From Novosphingobium panipatense (lineage in GTDB: Bacteria > Pseudomonadota > Alphaproteobacteria > Sphingomonadales > Sphingomonadaceae), in NCBI RefSeq assembly GCF_002149965.1, contig NZ_MSQB01000001.1, positions 62,001-126,000 of the forward strand: a stretch of 64,000 nt of DNA, given 5' to 3'. Within the stretch, counting starts at the first letter, position 1; each line of letters begins with the position of its first letter. The notes beneath the pieces are model-generated. The model saw nothing but the letters and a program-made list of their open reading frames with translations. It ran no database searches and had not been told where the DNA came from. The position numbers and the translations under genes are program-made. Positions 17,552-29,204 of the stretch are shown here, piece after piece.

Positions 17552-18410
17552 GGGTGCCGCCTGAGGCTGGGGTCTTCTTCGCTGGGGGCTTGCGTGTAGC
17601 GGTGGATTTCGGCGCCGCCTTTCCTTCCCCGACGGACTTCTTCAGCGCTGCCATCAGGTCGATCACGTTGCCCTTGCCCGAGGCGGGTTCCCCGACATCC
17701 TCCAGGATGCGCTTGTTGGTCTTCGACTTGGCTTTCTTGTCGATCAGACGGTGGAGGGCATCGACGTAGCGATCATGGAACTCCGCCGGTTTGAACGGTG
17801 CCGACTTCTTTTCGATCAGGGTCGTCGCCAGGTCGAGCAAGTCGGTATCGGGCCTTGCGTCCTCTATATCGCGGAAATAGCCCTGCGCCTTGTGTACTTC
17901 GTCGGCGTAACGCAGCACTTCCAGAACCAGCCCCCGTCCGCACGGCTTGATGGAGACGAGTTGCTCGCGTCCGCGCACCGCCAACTGGCCAAGCCCCACC
18001 TTGCGCGTCTTGCGCAAGGCTTCGCGCAGCACGGTATAGGCTTCCTCGGCCAGATCGTCGGCGGGGACGACGAAATAGGGCTTTTCGTAGTAGAGTACGT
18101 CGATCTCGTCGGCATCGACGAACTGGACGAGTTCCAGCGTCTTGCGGCTCTCGATCTTGACCGCCTCGATCTCTTCCTCGTCGAGCAGGACATAGCTGCC
18201 CTTGGAAACCTCGAAGCCCTTCATGATCTCGTCCCGGTCCACCGGGCCGACACCGGGGGCGACCTTCTCGTAACGGATGCGTTTGCCGCTGGGTTCGTGG
18301 ATCTGGTGGAAGGAGATCGTCGCGCCGGATCGCGTGGCGGGGTAGACCTCAATGGGGATCGACACGAGGGCCAGCCGGATCTGGCCTTTCCAATAGGCGC
18401 GTGCAGGCAT
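17532..18410 (-). CDS. ku: Non-homologous end-joining protein Ku
   Basis: The 292-residue bacterial Ku forms a homodimeric ring on DNA ends and recruits LigD. The ATG at 18410 was chosen because MPARAYWKGQIRLALVSIPI is the canonical Ku N-terminus and AAGGAA precedes it by about eight bases. Core motifs include ISFHQIHEPSGKRIRYEKV and the LEVLRYADEV segment. The C-terminal tail is lysine/arginine-rich (KSTATRKPPAKK...) and probably binds DNA. It is the first gene of the ku-ligD operon. Confidence 0.96.
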   Translation of the reverse strand: MPARAYWKGQIRLALVSIPIEVYPATRSGATISFHQIHEPSGKRIRYEKVAPGVGPVDRDEIMKGFEVSKGSYVLLDEEEIEAVKIESRKTLELVQFVDADEIDVLYYEKPYFVVPADDLAEEAYTVLREALRKTRKVGLGQLAVRGREQLVSIKPCGRGLVLEVLRYADEVHKAQGYFRDIEDARPDTDLLDLATTLIEKKSAPFKPAEFHDRYVDALHRLIDKKAKSKTNKRILEDVGEPASGKGNVIDLMAALKKSVGEGKAAPKSTATRKPPAKKTPASGGTRARKRA

Positions 18411-18504
18411 GGACGGTTCCTTCCTCGCCTTAGACAAGCATGTCAGGGCAAGGTAGTTCCCGGCGAGAAACGCCTGACGGATCGGATCTTCGGCGGAGGG
18501 GCCG

Positions 18505-19185
18505 TCAGGGCTGTTTCGCGCAGGGGAACTCGGCCAGGGTTTTCACCATCTGGCCGTTGGCATCGACCACGCCGATCCCGATACCTGCGACCTGTCCGGT
18601 CGCCTTGGGCGGGTTCTTCTCGGCCTCTGCCATGAATGCCGCAAGACCGGGGCTGGTCTCGTTCGCCAGCAAGGTGAGGTGCGGGTCGAACTGCATGAAG
18701 ACGTTGGGCGAACCATAGCGCTCGAAAGCGGGCAGCTTTTCCGGGTAGTCGCGCATCCAGATGGGCGCGGAGACGGCATGATCTCGAAACGGTTCGGCGG
18801 TAAGGGTGACCAGATCGGCAAGTCGTTGCAGAGCCGGGCTGCGATCCACGCGCAGGAACAGCCAGTTGGAGGCGGTGCGCTGCGTGCCCTCGACGGTCAG
18901 GGGAATGGCGCGGCAGTCCTTCACCGCATCGGCGACAGCGGCCTTCAGGCGCGCTTCGGCATCGGCGGGAAACCGGGTGAGATAGAGCGTCACATGGGCG
19001 GCCTGTCCCTTGGCATGGAAAGTCGTCATGCCGTGTTTCGCCAGGTCCCGGCTGGCCTTGGCCACGGCCTCCACGACCGGGGGCGAGGGTATCGCATAGA
19101 TGTCGATGCTCACGGGATCCTCTGCTCTGGCCGGAACTGCGATGCTCGCGGCCGCGAGGAAGACGGGGATGAAGCAGCGCAGCAT
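18505..19185 (-). CDS. Exported 2H phosphoesterase (2'-5' RNA ligase-like) family protein
   Basis: The 226-residue protein has a signal peptide (MLRCFIPVFLAAASIAVPARA) ending at about residue 21. The mature part shows two H-x-T motifs, HVTLYLT (about 64) and HLTLLAN (about 168), spaced as in the 2H phosphoesterase/LigT superfamily. Cytoplasmic members open 2',3'-cyclic nucleotides or ligate RNA, but an exported version would act in the periplasm or outside. It lies upstream of nothing obvious and next to ku, with a gap of about 70 bases and the same strand order (2H then ku). Its substrate is unknown. The motif-based call is good, and the functional label is only a superfamily name. Confidence 0.75.
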   Translation of the reverse strand: MLRCFIPVFLAAASIAVPARAEDPVSIDIYAIPSPPVVEAVAKASRDLAKHGMTTFHAKGQAAHVTLYLTRFPADAEARLKAAVADAVKDCRAIPLTVEGTQRTASNWLFLRVDRSPALQRLADLVTLTAEPFRDHAVSAPIWMRDYPEKLPAFERYGSPNVFMQFDPHLTLLANETSPGLAAFMAEAEKNPPKATGQVAGIGIGVVDANGQMVKTLAEFPCAKQP

Positions 19186-19274
19186 GATGAGGATTTCCGG
19201 TCAGGCGAGTCGATGGTCAGAGGGAATAGGTTCACCGAGCGCGAACTGGCAATCCCGAACCGGCCCGGAAAGGG

Positions 19275-20927
19275 TCATCGGTTCAGCTTCGACACCTCCT
19301 TCCTCTGTCCGGCATATTCGGCGTAGCCCTGGGAAAGTGGCTGGCCGTCGGCGCCCTGATCGAAGACGATCCGTGCCGGCATGCTGCCGCCCAGCGGCCC
19401 GAATGTCAGCTTCAGGTCCATGCGGCCCGGTCGAGGCCCTGCAAGGTCTATCCTGGCCATATATGTCGAGTTTCCACGGGGATTGGGCAGGGTCACTTCG
19501 CGCCCCGAGAAGACATTCAGACCGTCGTTGCTGAAGTTGGTATAGACTTTTTCGACTTTCTCCGGCGTGCGATCGTAGTCGATATGCCCGGAGGTCCGGC
19601 CGTAGACCCTGACATGGATGTCGCGGCTGGAATGCGCATAGGCCTTCACCGCAGAGAGATCGGTGATGCCGTAGGAAACCTTCGGAGGGGTGCGCCTTGC
19701 CGGAATGGACGGTCCGGGGCGGTAGTCGGGAAGGCGTACGATCTGGATGCGCTGTGTGCCCCCGTCCCGGCGGCCCTCCATCCACATCGCCCGTCGGCCG
19801 TCGGGGTGCCAGGACATCGGAGAATAGTAGACCCAGTCCGGGTCGGTGTTCAGGTTCGCGCCGAGATAGCCTGCCGTGGATTTCGATGCGGCGATGTCGA
19901 TGAGGGCAGGGCCTACGTTGCCGGGCCGCTCACGCCTGACGCCGGTGACGGAGTAAGTATAGGCGAACATGCTGAGCGCCATGTTGAGGCTGTCGGGATA
20001 TGGGCGCGGCAGCAGGCCCAGCACTGCCAGGTCCGATCCGGCCGAGAAGCGGGTCGTCATCGTGATGCCGAGCTTCTCGTCGGGCGAAAAGATGGTCGTT
20101 TCCGTATAACCGGGGGTATCGGTAATGGCCTCGTTCCGGCCGGAGGGCAGGTCCAGCACCACCGATCCGGGCAGATCGCGGCGGACGGCCCCCACCGCCG
20201 ATATCGCGGTGCCGCCGCCGACGAACTGTTTGACCTCGCCGCCCCGGATCGGGGAGGGCAGGACGCCGTCCGCATGGGCGGGATCAGGGCGGAACGGGTC
20301 GAGCGTGCTGACGATCTGGGGGTTGACGATCACATAGCCCGCACCGCCGTGCTGCAATTCGCCCGTGAAGACGAGGGCGGCGTAGTTGGCCAGAAGCGAG
20401 GTCCAGGCGATGTGGCGGTTGTCCGGCGCCACAATCGGTTCCGACCAGCGATGTCCGACATGATCGCCGTCGGCTATTTCGGCGGGGTATTGCACCGGGA
20501 GCAGCCGGGCATCCGTGCAGGCTTCCAGCGGCGCCGTGCATTCGATTACGAAGTCGCCCATGAAGATGCGGCGATTGTCTGGAAAGACCATGTAGCGCAG
20601 GCCGTTGTCTTTCGGGCGTTCGGGGATCTTTCCGGTGAAGAAGACATGGAGCCGCGTGCCGTCGTCGTTCATGGTCGCCAGCGTGATGTCCCGCTCGGGC
20701 GCATCTGCTTGCTTCGCATAGCTTACCAGCACTTTGCCCGAGGGTGTGTAGGTGGCCGATCGCACGATCATGCCTTCGGGCGTGGGCACGGTCGATATCT
20801 CCTGCCGTCCGATTTTCAGGCCGGTTTCCGCCGAGGGGCCTTCCGGGTTGGGCAGGGGCGCTTGCGTGCAGGCGGGAAGACTGCCGAGCACGGCGGTGAC
20901 CGCCAGGAGATTGCGTACGATTGCCAA
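19275..20927 (-). CDS. PD40/TolB-like beta-propeller lipoprotein
   Basis: The TTG at 20927 is preferred: GGAAGGAC precedes it, and the protein then starts LAIVRNLLAVTAVLGSLPACT, a lipoprotein signal with lipobox SLPAC at residue 20. An in-frame ATG at 21002 adds 25 unlikely residues. The ~550-residue mature protein has propeller-like blades such as YMVFPDNRRIFMGDF, IVAPDNRHIAWTSL, IFSPDEKLGITMT and MSWHPDGRRAMWMEG. These match the PD40/WD40-like repeats of TolB and sugar- or peptide-related envelope proteins. It is probably anchored to a membrane facing the periplasm. Its partner and ligand are unknown. Confidence 0.7.
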   Translation of the reverse strand: MAIVRNLLAVTAVLGSLPACTQAPLPNPEGPSAETGLKIGRQEISTVPTPEGMIVRSATYTPSGKVLVSYAKQADAPERDITLATMNDDGTRLHVFFTGKIPERPKDNGLRYMVFPDNRRIFMGDFVIECTAPLEACTDARLLPVQYPAEIADGDHVGHRWSEPIVAPDNRHIAWTSLLANYAALVFTGELQHGGAGYVIVNPQIVSTLDPFRPDPAHADGVLPSPIRGGEVKQFVGGGTAISAVGAVRRDLPGSVVLDLPSGRNEAITDTPGYTETTIFSPDEKLGITMTTRFSAGSDLAVLGLLPRPYPDSLNMALSMFAYTYSVTGVRRERPGNVGPALIDIAASKSTAGYLGANLNTDPDWVYYSPMSWHPDGRRAMWMEGRRDGGTQRIQIVRLPDYRPGPSIPARRTPPKVSYGITDLSAVKAYAHSSRDIHVRVYGRTSGHIDYDRTPEKVEKVYTNFSNDGLNVFSGREVTLPNPRGNSTYMARIDLAGPRPGRMDLKLTFGPLGGSMPARIVFDQGADGQPLSQGYAEYAGQRKEVSKLNR

Positions 20928-21162
20928 AGAAGCCGTCCTTCCGAGTGCCGCTTGATGCGTTCCGGCTCGTGCTGAAGGATTGCGGCTTGCAGACAACTGC
21001 AAATCCGTAACGTCGATGGTCGGCTACGTGAATGGCGCGGAATTGCGCGGTCCGTTCGGTTCACGCTTCGCGAAATGGATCGCTTTGATAGGGACGAATA
21101 CGGGATGGCGGGCAGGAGGTTGCCGATCGAGGATCGGTTTGCCCCCTGCCTGGCCAAGAGCC

Positions 21163-21504
21163 TCAATGCGCTGCGATGGTCTCGATACGCAGGGTAGCGC
21201 CGCCCTCCGCGATCGCGATCAGCAGGTCTATGTTGGGATGGGCGCCGGGGCGTTGGCGGGCATCGGCGGTATGTTCGCCGAACACGGCCAGGCCGTGCTC
21301 CGCAGCAGCGGCGTCCAGTGCGGGAAAGCACCGCTTGAGGTAATGATAGACCGCCAGCGAGCCCTGTTTGCCGGGCTTGTTCTCGATCTCGGCAACCACG
21401 GCGCCCGTCTCGTCGACGAGGTCGATGCGTTGGAGGTCTGCGATGGAGGGCAATTGCTGGAGATTGTCCTTGAACGCCGGGCCTGGTTGTATCGTCGATA
21501 GCAT
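21163..21504 (-). CDS. DUF2322-like small protein
   Basis: The 113-residue soluble protein resembles, from memory of the family, the DUF2322 group. Conserved-looking blocks are FKDNLQQLPSIADLQRIDLVD, IENKPGKQGSLAVYHYLK and EHTADARQRPGAHPNIDLL. No signal peptide, membrane segment or catalytic signature was recognised. AGGAAG lies ten bases before the ATG. It stands alone between the PD40 lipoprotein and the fucP gene, on the same strand as both. Family function is uncharacterised. Confidence 0.6.
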   Translation of the reverse strand: MLSTIQPGPAFKDNLQQLPSIADLQRIDLVDETGAVVAEIENKPGKQGSLAVYHYLKRCFPALDAAAAEHGLAVFGEHTADARQRPGAHPNIDLLIAIAEGGATLRIETIAAH

Positions 21505-21576
21505 CTTGCGGGATCTTCCTGAGTTCGTGGGGCGCGCGCCTGTAACACCTTGACGCGGGATCCGCCAAGGGAAGGG

Positions 21577-22920
21577 TCAGGCGATCCCGCTGCCCTCTCT
21601 GGCAGCGAGGCGCGCAAAGAACGCTACCGCCAGGAAGCAGGCGAGCGGCAATGCCATGGCCACCTGCAAGTCGGTCTTCTCGCTCAGAAGCCCCATGATC
21701 GGCGGAAAGACCGCGCCGCCCATCACCGCCATGACCACGAGCGACGAGCCCATCGCGGTTCCTTCGCCAAGGTCGCGGATGCCGAGGGCGAAGATTGTCG
21801 GAAACATGATCGACATGAAAAAGCTGGTGAATGCCAGACAGGCGATGGCGGCAGGTCCGCTGAGGGACATTGCCAGCGCGACCATGACGATATTGGCGAG
21901 CGCGAAGACCAGCAGAAGCCGGGGAGGAGATACCCGGTGCATCAATGCGGCTCCGGCGAAGCGTCCTGCCATGAAGAGAAAGAGACTGGCGGAAAGCAGG
22001 AAGGCGGCGGTGCGCTCACGGGTTTGCGGCGCCAGATGCTTGGTGAAATCGACGAAGAAACTCCAGATGCCGACTTGCGCGCCGACATAGAAGAACTGGG
22101 CGAAGACGGCGCCCCGCAGCAGCTGATTGGAAAGCACGGAGCGCAGGGAGCCGGTTCCCTCGCCAAGGCTCTTCTCGATATGCGGAAGGCGCACGCGGGC
22201 AAGACCGACACCAAGGAGCAGGACGAAGCCTGCCAGGCAAAGGTAGGGTATCTTCACCATGGCAGCCTCGGAGACGCGCCAGGCCTCAAGCTGGGCATGG
22301 CTCATGGCGGAGAGATCGGCGGCGGTATGTTCCACCCCCGAAAAGATGAACAATCCGCCCAGGATCGGGGCGACGACCGCGCCGAGACCGTTGAACGCCT
22401 GTGCGAAAGTGAGGCGCTGCGGGGCGCGCGAAGGGTCGCCGAAGCGCGCGACGTAAGGGTTGGCCGAAGTCTCCAGGAACGCCGCACCGGAGGCGAGAAC
22501 GAAAAGAGCCAGAAGAAAGGCCTCGTATCGGTGCAGCGTCGCAGCCGGAAAGAACAGCAAGGCCCCCAGGGCATAGAGGCAAAGTCCCGTCAGCAGACCC
22601 GCGCGGTAGCCGAAGCGCCTGAGCAGGAGACCAGCCGGCAGCGCCCAGACGAAATAGGCGAGGTAGAACACGAACTGGATGAACCCCGCTTCTCCGCGCG
22701 TGAGGGCGAGTGCCTTCTGGAACTGGCGGATGAGGATGTCGTTCAGGTTGTTCGCCAGAGCCCAGGCGAAGAAGACGCTGGTTACCAGCAGGAACCCCGG
22801 CCAGAACCCGGCGAATACGAACCGGGCGCGGCTATCGGATGCGCCGGAAGTCGGCGGCCGTCTGTTCGATTGGTCCATCGACAGGGACGTCGACAAGGCT
22901 GCCGCCGGGATCGTCTCCAT
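21577..22920 (-). CDS. fucP: L-fucose permease (FucP-family MFS sugar transporter)
   Basis: The ~447-residue transporter has about 12 transmembrane helices. It carries FucP-group features FFAWALANNLNDILIRQFQKAL (helix 1, polar residues for proton coupling) and SANPYVARFGDPSRAPQRLTFAQAFNGLG. The ATG at 22920 has GGAGAGG six bases upstream and is a better start than 22926. It would import L-fucose with a proton. It is divergent from the fucose-oxidation operon starting at 23084, and the 160-bp gap probably holds both promoters. The FucP clade also includes glucose/galactose permeases, so the substrate call relies on context. Confidence 0.85.
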   Translation of the reverse strand: METIPAAALSTSLSMDQSNRRPPTSGASDSRARFVFAGFWPGFLLVTSVFFAWALANNLNDILIRQFQKALALTRGEAGFIQFVFYLAYFVWALPAGLLLRRFGYRAGLLTGLCLYALGALLFFPAATLHRYEAFLLALFVLASGAAFLETSANPYVARFGDPSRAPQRLTFAQAFNGLGAVVAPILGGLFIFSGVEHTAADLSAMSHAQLEAWRVSEAAMVKIPYLCLAGFVLLLGVGLARVRLPHIEKSLGEGTGSLRSVLSNQLLRGAVFAQFFYVGAQVGIWSFFVDFTKHLAPQTRERTAAFLLSASLFLFMAGRFAGAALMHRVSPPRLLLVFALANIVMVALAMSLSGPAAIACLAFTSFFMSIMFPTIFALGIRDLGEGTAMGSSLVVMAVMGGAVFPPIMGLLSEKTDLQVAMALPLACFLAVAFFARLAAREGSGIA

Positions 22921-23083
22921 TCTCATCCTCTCCGTCCCGCTTCAGGGACCTTGGCGCCGACACCTTATTGTGTGCAACCGTTATCGGAAAGATTGCGGCT
23001 TGCGCATGGTGCGATCGCTCGTTAGATTTTCACATATAGAATAAGCTGTCAAATACGGCAGTGGATAAGAGGACCGCCGATCG

Positions 23084-23992
23084 ATGACATCGGGCGATAT
23101 CGATGCGCACCAGCATTTCTGGGCTTACCGACCTGCCGATTTCCCATGGATCGGAAAGGGCTCCGGGCTCGACAGGGATTTCGCGCCGCAGGATGTGCGG
23201 GACGATCTCTCGGCCTGTGGTATCGTCGGTACGGTGGCGGTCGAGGCCCGGCAGAGCGAGGCGGAAACCCGCCGCCTGCTGGACCTGGCGGCGGACGATG
23301 ACGGGATCGTCGGCGTGGTCGGTTGGGTCGATCTCATGGCCTCCGATCTGGCCGATCGACTGGAGGCCTTGGCCTGCGAGCCCAAGCTCGTGGGTTTTCG
23401 GCACCATGTGCAGGACGAGCCCGATCCCGATTTTCTGAGGAACCCGGTTTTCCGGCGGGGAGTGCGGCAAGTCCTGGAAGCGGGCTATGCCTATGACCTG
23501 CTGATCCACGCAGCGCAGCTTGCCGAAGTCCCGGCGTTTCTGGATGCCGTGGGGCCGGGAACCCTGATCATCGATCATGGCGCCAAGCCCCTGATCGCGC
23601 CCGATGCATGGGAGCCGTGGGCCAGTCTTATTGCTCAGGTCGCGAGCACTTACCCGGTATTCTGCAAACTGTCCGGGCTCGTGACCCAGGTGCAGCGCCG
23701 GGATGGGCGATCGGATGGGAACGAGCCGCCCATCCTGCGCTACATGGAGCACCTGCTCCGCTGCTTCGGCCCGACACGCCTGATCTACGGCTCGGACTGG
23801 CCTGTGTGCAATCTCGCGGCCTCCTACCGCGAAGTTCATGCGCTGGCGCTGCGGTTGATGGAGCCGCTCGATCGCGGCGATCGTGACGCGATCATGGGCG
23901 GTAACGCGCGGCGCGCCTATCGTCTGGAGCCGGCATCCCGCCACAACGATCCGTCGATCTACCGGGAAACGGCGCCGGGCGGGGCTTCGTAA
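23084..23992 (+). CDS. L-fuconolactone hydrolase (amidohydrolase family)
   Basis: The 302-residue metal-dependent hydrolase has the COG3618-type N-terminus DAHQHFWAY (metal-binding HxH-like). GFRHHVQDEPDPDFL lies near residue 105, and LIYGSDWPVCNLAASY near 245 supplies the catalytic aspartate. In the oxidative L-fucose pathway this enzyme opens L-fuconolactone to L-fuconate. It is the first gene of the operon. The neighbours (fuconate dehydratase, two SDRs, FucP) support the assignment over the related pyrone-dicarboxylate lactonases. Confidence 0.85.
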   Translation: MTSGDIDAHQHFWAYRPADFPWIGKGSGLDRDFAPQDVRDDLSACGIVGTVAVEARQSEAETRRLLDLAADDDGIVGVVGWVDLMASDLADRLEALACEPKLVGFRHHVQDEPDPDFLRNPVFRRGVRQVLEAGYAYDLLIHAAQLAEVPAFLDAVGPGTLIIDHGAKPLIAPDAWEPWASLIAQVASTYPVFCKLSGLVTQVQRRDGRSDGNEPPILRYMEHLLRCFGPTRLIYGSDWPVCNLAASYREVHALALRLMEPLDRGDRDAIMGGNARRAYRLEPASRHNDPSIYRETAPGGAS

Positions 23993-24038
23993 CCCTGCGC
24001 CGCCGACAGAATACGATTTCATTCATGCGAGGTAACTG

Positions 24039-24778
24039 ATGAGACTTGCCGGTAAAAGCGCGGTGGTTACCGCTGCGGCCGCGGGGATTGGCCGGGCGAT
24101 CGCCGAAAGGTTTCTGGCCGAAGGCGCCGTCGTACACGCGGTCGACCGGGACGGAGAGGGGCTGACGACACTGGCGGGCGTGCAGGCTCACGTTCTCGAT
24201 CTGACCGATCCCGAGGCGATCTCCGTGCTGGCGCGTACTACGGGTCCGTGCGACATCCTGGTGAACTGCGCGGGGATCGTTCACCCCGGCACCCTGCTCG
24301 ACTGTACCGACGAGCAATGGGCGCAGTCCTTCGAACTGAACGTTACGTCCGCCTTTCGGATGACGCGGGCCTATCTGCCCGCGATGGTGCGCAGCGGCAG
24401 CGGTTCCATCGTCAACATCGCCTCGGTCGCCTCCTCGATCATCGGTGTGCGCAACCGGTTCGCCTATGGCGCCAGCAAGGCGGCGGTGATCGGGCTGACC
24501 AAGTCCGTCGCGGCCGACTTCGTGGAGGCGGGAGTCCGCTGCAATGCCATCTGCCCGGGAACCGTGGAGAGCCCCTCCCTGCTGGGCCGCATGCGGGCGC
24601 AGGCGGAAGCCACCGGCACGAGCTTCGAGGAAACGGTCGGCGCCTTTGCCGCACGGCAACCGATGGGCAGGCTGGGGCAACCGCCCGAGATCGCGGCGCT
24701 GGCGGTCTATCTCGCCTCCGACGAGAGCGCCTTCACGACGGGCACGACAGCCGTGATCGATGGCGGGTGGACGGTAGA

Positions 24779-24782
<4 letters not shown>
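24039..24782 (+). CDS. SDR enzyme, likely 2-keto-3-deoxy-L-fuconate dehydrogenase
   Basis: The 247-residue short-chain dehydrogenase has cofactor motif TAAAAGIG (about residues 11-18) and NCAG (about 81). The catalytic Ser lies in NIASVASS, and YGASK is at about 147. The C-terminus TGTTAVIDGGWTVE is typical. In the Xanthomonas-type route, KDF dehydrogenase oxidises 2-keto-3-deoxy-L-fuconate to the 2,4-diketo compound with NAD. The ATGA overlap with the fuconate dehydratase gene supports consecutive steps. The exact substrate is inferred from operon context. Confidence 0.8.
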
Positions 24783-26829
<2,047 letters not shown>

Positions 26830-26848
26830 TGCAGGAAGGACGAAAATA

Positions 26849-27676
26849 GTGGGTGGCAGTCGGTCCGGTCGAACGTCCGATGCGAAAGCGGAAAGCGGCA
26901 AGCGTAGTTATGCGGCGCCTGCCTTGGAGAAGGGGATCGAGATACTCGAACTCTTCGCGCGCGATCCCGGCGGCCTTACCATCAGCGAGATCGCGCAGCG
27001 GCTGAAGCGCTCGATCAGCGAAGTCTTCCGCATCATCATCGTGATGGAGCGGCTCGGATGGCTGCGCAAGGATCCGGCGAACGACCGCTACACGGTGTCC
27101 TACCGCGTGCTGGACGTGGCTTTTCGGGCCACACCTGCCCATACGCTCAGCAATGTCGCGGCGCCGATCATGCACCGCCTGTCGGTCGATACCAACCAGT
27201 CCTGCCATCTCGTGGTCCGTACCGGCGGCAACGCCACGGTGATCCACCGGCAGGAAAACATGGGGCCGGTCAGTTTCGGGATCAGGCTCGGCACCAGCGT
27301 CGACATGATGACGAGCTGCTCGGGGCATGTCCTGCTTGCCTTTACCCCGGTGGAGCGCCGCGCATCCGTGATCGCGGAATTGCCGGGCGCGGCCAGCGCG
27401 ACGCTTCGCCGTTTGGAAAAGCGCCTCGAAGAGGTGCGCGGGCAGGGCTATGAAATGCAGCCCAGCGCCCGCGCGGCCGGCGTCACCGATATCAGCTTCC
27501 CCGTCTTCGGGTTCGACGGCCAGGTGAGCGCGGCACTGACCCTGCCGTTCCTTACCACCATCGACGGATCGCAGCGCAGCGACCTCGATGAAACGCGCCG
27601 GATGCTGGGTGAGGCGGCCCGGCGCATTTCGGAAGGGCTGGGGTGGCTGCCGCAATCGGGAAATGTGACAGACTAA
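26849..27676 (+). CDS. IclR family transcriptional regulator
   Basis: The 275-residue regulator uses a GTG start. It has an IclR winged helix (ALEKGIEILELFARDPGGLTI..., recognition segment RLKRSISEVFRIIIVM). The effector domain follows (SCHLVVRTGGNATVIHRQ, TSCSGHVLLAF, AAGVTDISFPVFGFDG). It is the last gene of the fucose operon, with a gap of about 19 bases. It probably controls the divergent fucP/fuconolactonase promoters in response to a pathway intermediate. No IclR palindrome was identified with confidence. A strong hairpin follows at 27682. Confidence 0.9.
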   Translation: MGGSRSGRTSDAKAESGKRSYAAPALEKGIEILELFARDPGGLTISEIAQRLKRSISEVFRIIIVMERLGWLRKDPANDRYTVSYRVLDVAFRATPAHTLSNVAAPIMHRLSVDTNQSCHLVVRTGGNATVIHRQENMGPVSFGIRLGTSVDMMTSCSGHVLLAFTPVERRASVIAELPGAASATLRRLEKRLEEVRGQGYEMQPSARAAGVTDISFPVFGFDGQVSAALTLPFLTTIDGSQRSDLDETRRMLGEAARRISEGLGWLPQSGNVTD

Positions 27677-27681
27677 AAGGC

Positions 27682-27722
27682 CTGGAGCGGCCGAGCCGAT
27701 GCAATCGGATCGGCCGCTCCAG
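27682..27722. terminator. Bidirectional terminator hairpin between iclR and GH1
   Basis: CTGGAGCGGCCGA (27682-27694) pairs perfectly with TCGGCCGCTCCAG (27710-27722). An inner CCGAT-GCA-ATCGG stem extends the hairpin. It separates two convergent operons. Confidence 0.75.
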
Positions 27723-27728
27723 ACGACG

Positions 27729-29204
27729 TCAGACCAGACGGTTCGTGCGGATCAGTTCCCGATACCAGTCGGCGCTGAGCTTGGGCGTGCGCTTCTGGGT
27801 CTTGAAGTCGACGTGGTGGATGCCGAACAGCTTGGTATAGCCGTCTTCCCACTCGAAATTGTCCATCAGGCTCCAGAGGAAGTAGCCGGCGATCGGATAA
27901 CCTTCGCGCGCTGCGCGGTGCATGTGGGTGATATAGTTGCGCAAGTACATGACGCGGTCGGCGTCATAGACCTTGCCGTCCTTCGCCACCGGATCGTCTG
28001 CCGAGCATCCGTTTTCGGAGATGTAGAGCTTCCTGGGCTTCCACAACTCGCTGACCAGCCGGATCGACCAGTACAGTGCCTCCGGGCTGACGTTCAGCCA
28101 GGGAGAGGCCATGCGCGGGGAGTTGGCGAGGTGGGGCAGGATCTCGTAGCCGCCCGGCGTATCCGCTGCGCGGACGGTGTTGGCGGTGTAGACATTGAGC
28201 GAGACGAAATCCAGCGCGCTGCCGATGGCCGCCATGTCTCCGGCCTGGACCTTGGGCGCATCCTTGCCCTGCGCGGCAAGGTAACTGTCGATATAGCGGC
28301 CTTCCATGATCGCGGTGAGGAACATGGCGTTCTCCTCGCGCATGGCTTTCCGGGTCGCGTCGATATGTTCTGGCGTCTCGATGGCGGGTACGAAGATCGT
28401 GGCGTTGTCGGCAAGGCCGACCTGGGTTCCGGCTTTCGCCTGCGCGCGGATCGCCTGTACGCCGAGACCGTGCGCCAGTACGCCGTGGTGCCGCACCTGG
28501 TTTACCTGGTCCATCGGCAGCCTGAGCGCCGGCGCCTTGTTGCCGTTCCAATAGGCGAGATCGGTGAAGCAGCGCAGTTCGTTCACCGTCATGAAATGCT
28601 TCACGCGGTCGGACGTCTTTCCTGCCATGAAACCGGCATAGTCGGCAAAGGCCAGCGCGGTGTCGCGCGATTGCCAGCCCCCCTTGAGGCCGGTCGGAAG
28701 GTCCCAGTGGAACAGGGTCATGTGAGGTTCGATACCCGCTGCGAGCAGGCCGTCGATCAGGCGGTTGTAATAGTCGAGGCCATTCTGGTTCGGCTTGCCG
28801 CTGCCGCTGGGGAAGATGCGCGACCATGCGACGGAGAAGCGATAGGCCTTTACGCCCAGCGCCTTCAGCAGCGCGATATCCTCGGCATAGCGATGGTAGC
28901 TGTCGCAGGCGACATCGCCGTTGCTGCCGTCCGCGATCTTGCCCGGGGTATGGGCATAGGCGTCCCAGACAGTCTCGCCGCGCCCGTCTTCCTTCACGGC
29001 ACCTTCGATCTGGTAGGAAGCCGTGGCGCAGCCCCACAGGAAGTCAGCCGGGAAGGAGAGCGCGTCTTTCGCGTACGCCGCTGCGGTTCCAGGCCCGGTT
29101 CCGGTCCCAGGCGCCTGTGCCGCAGCCGCCCGCCCGCCGAGGGCCGCGCTCAGCGTGGCGGCGCCCAGTCCCAGCCCCAGTTCGCGGCGATTGATGCCCG
29201 TCAT
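27729..29204 (-). CDS. GH1 family beta-glucosidase, Tat-exported
   Basis: From the ATG at 29204 (GAGGAGCAGGACA upstream) the protein has 491 residues. It begins with a twin-arginine signal, INRRELGLGLGAATLSAAL..., so a periplasmic location is likely. GH1 motifs are SYQIEGAVKEDGRGETVWD at the N-terminus, acid/base TVNEL (about 190, the usual NEP proline replaced by leucine), nucleophile YISENGCS (about 385) and SLMDNFEW near the end. It hydrolyses terminal beta-linked glucose or related sugars. The start overlaps the end of the GH31 gene by four bases, indicating an operon. Confidence 0.92.
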   Translation of the reverse strand: MTGINRRELGLGLGAATLSAALGGRAAAAQAPGTGTGPGTAAAYAKDALSFPADFLWGCATASYQIEGAVKEDGRGETVWDAYAHTPGKIADGSNGDVACDSYHRYAEDIALLKALGVKAYRFSVAWSRIFPSGSGKPNQNGLDYYNRLIDGLLAAGIEPHMTLFHWDLPTGLKGGWQSRDTALAFADYAGFMAGKTSDRVKHFMTVNELRCFTDLAYWNGNKAPALRLPMDQVNQVRHHGVLAHGLGVQAIRAQAKAGTQVGLADNATIFVPAIETPEHIDATRKAMREENAMFLTAIMEGRYIDSYLAAQGKDAPKVQAGDMAAIGSALDFVSLNVYTANTVRAADTPGGYEILPHLANSPRMASPWLNVSPEALYWSIRLVSELWKPRKLYISENGCSADDPVAKDGKVYDADRVMYLRNYITHMHRAAREGYPIAGYFLWSLMDNFEWEDGYTKLFGIHHVDFKTQKRTPKLSADWYRELIRTNRLV

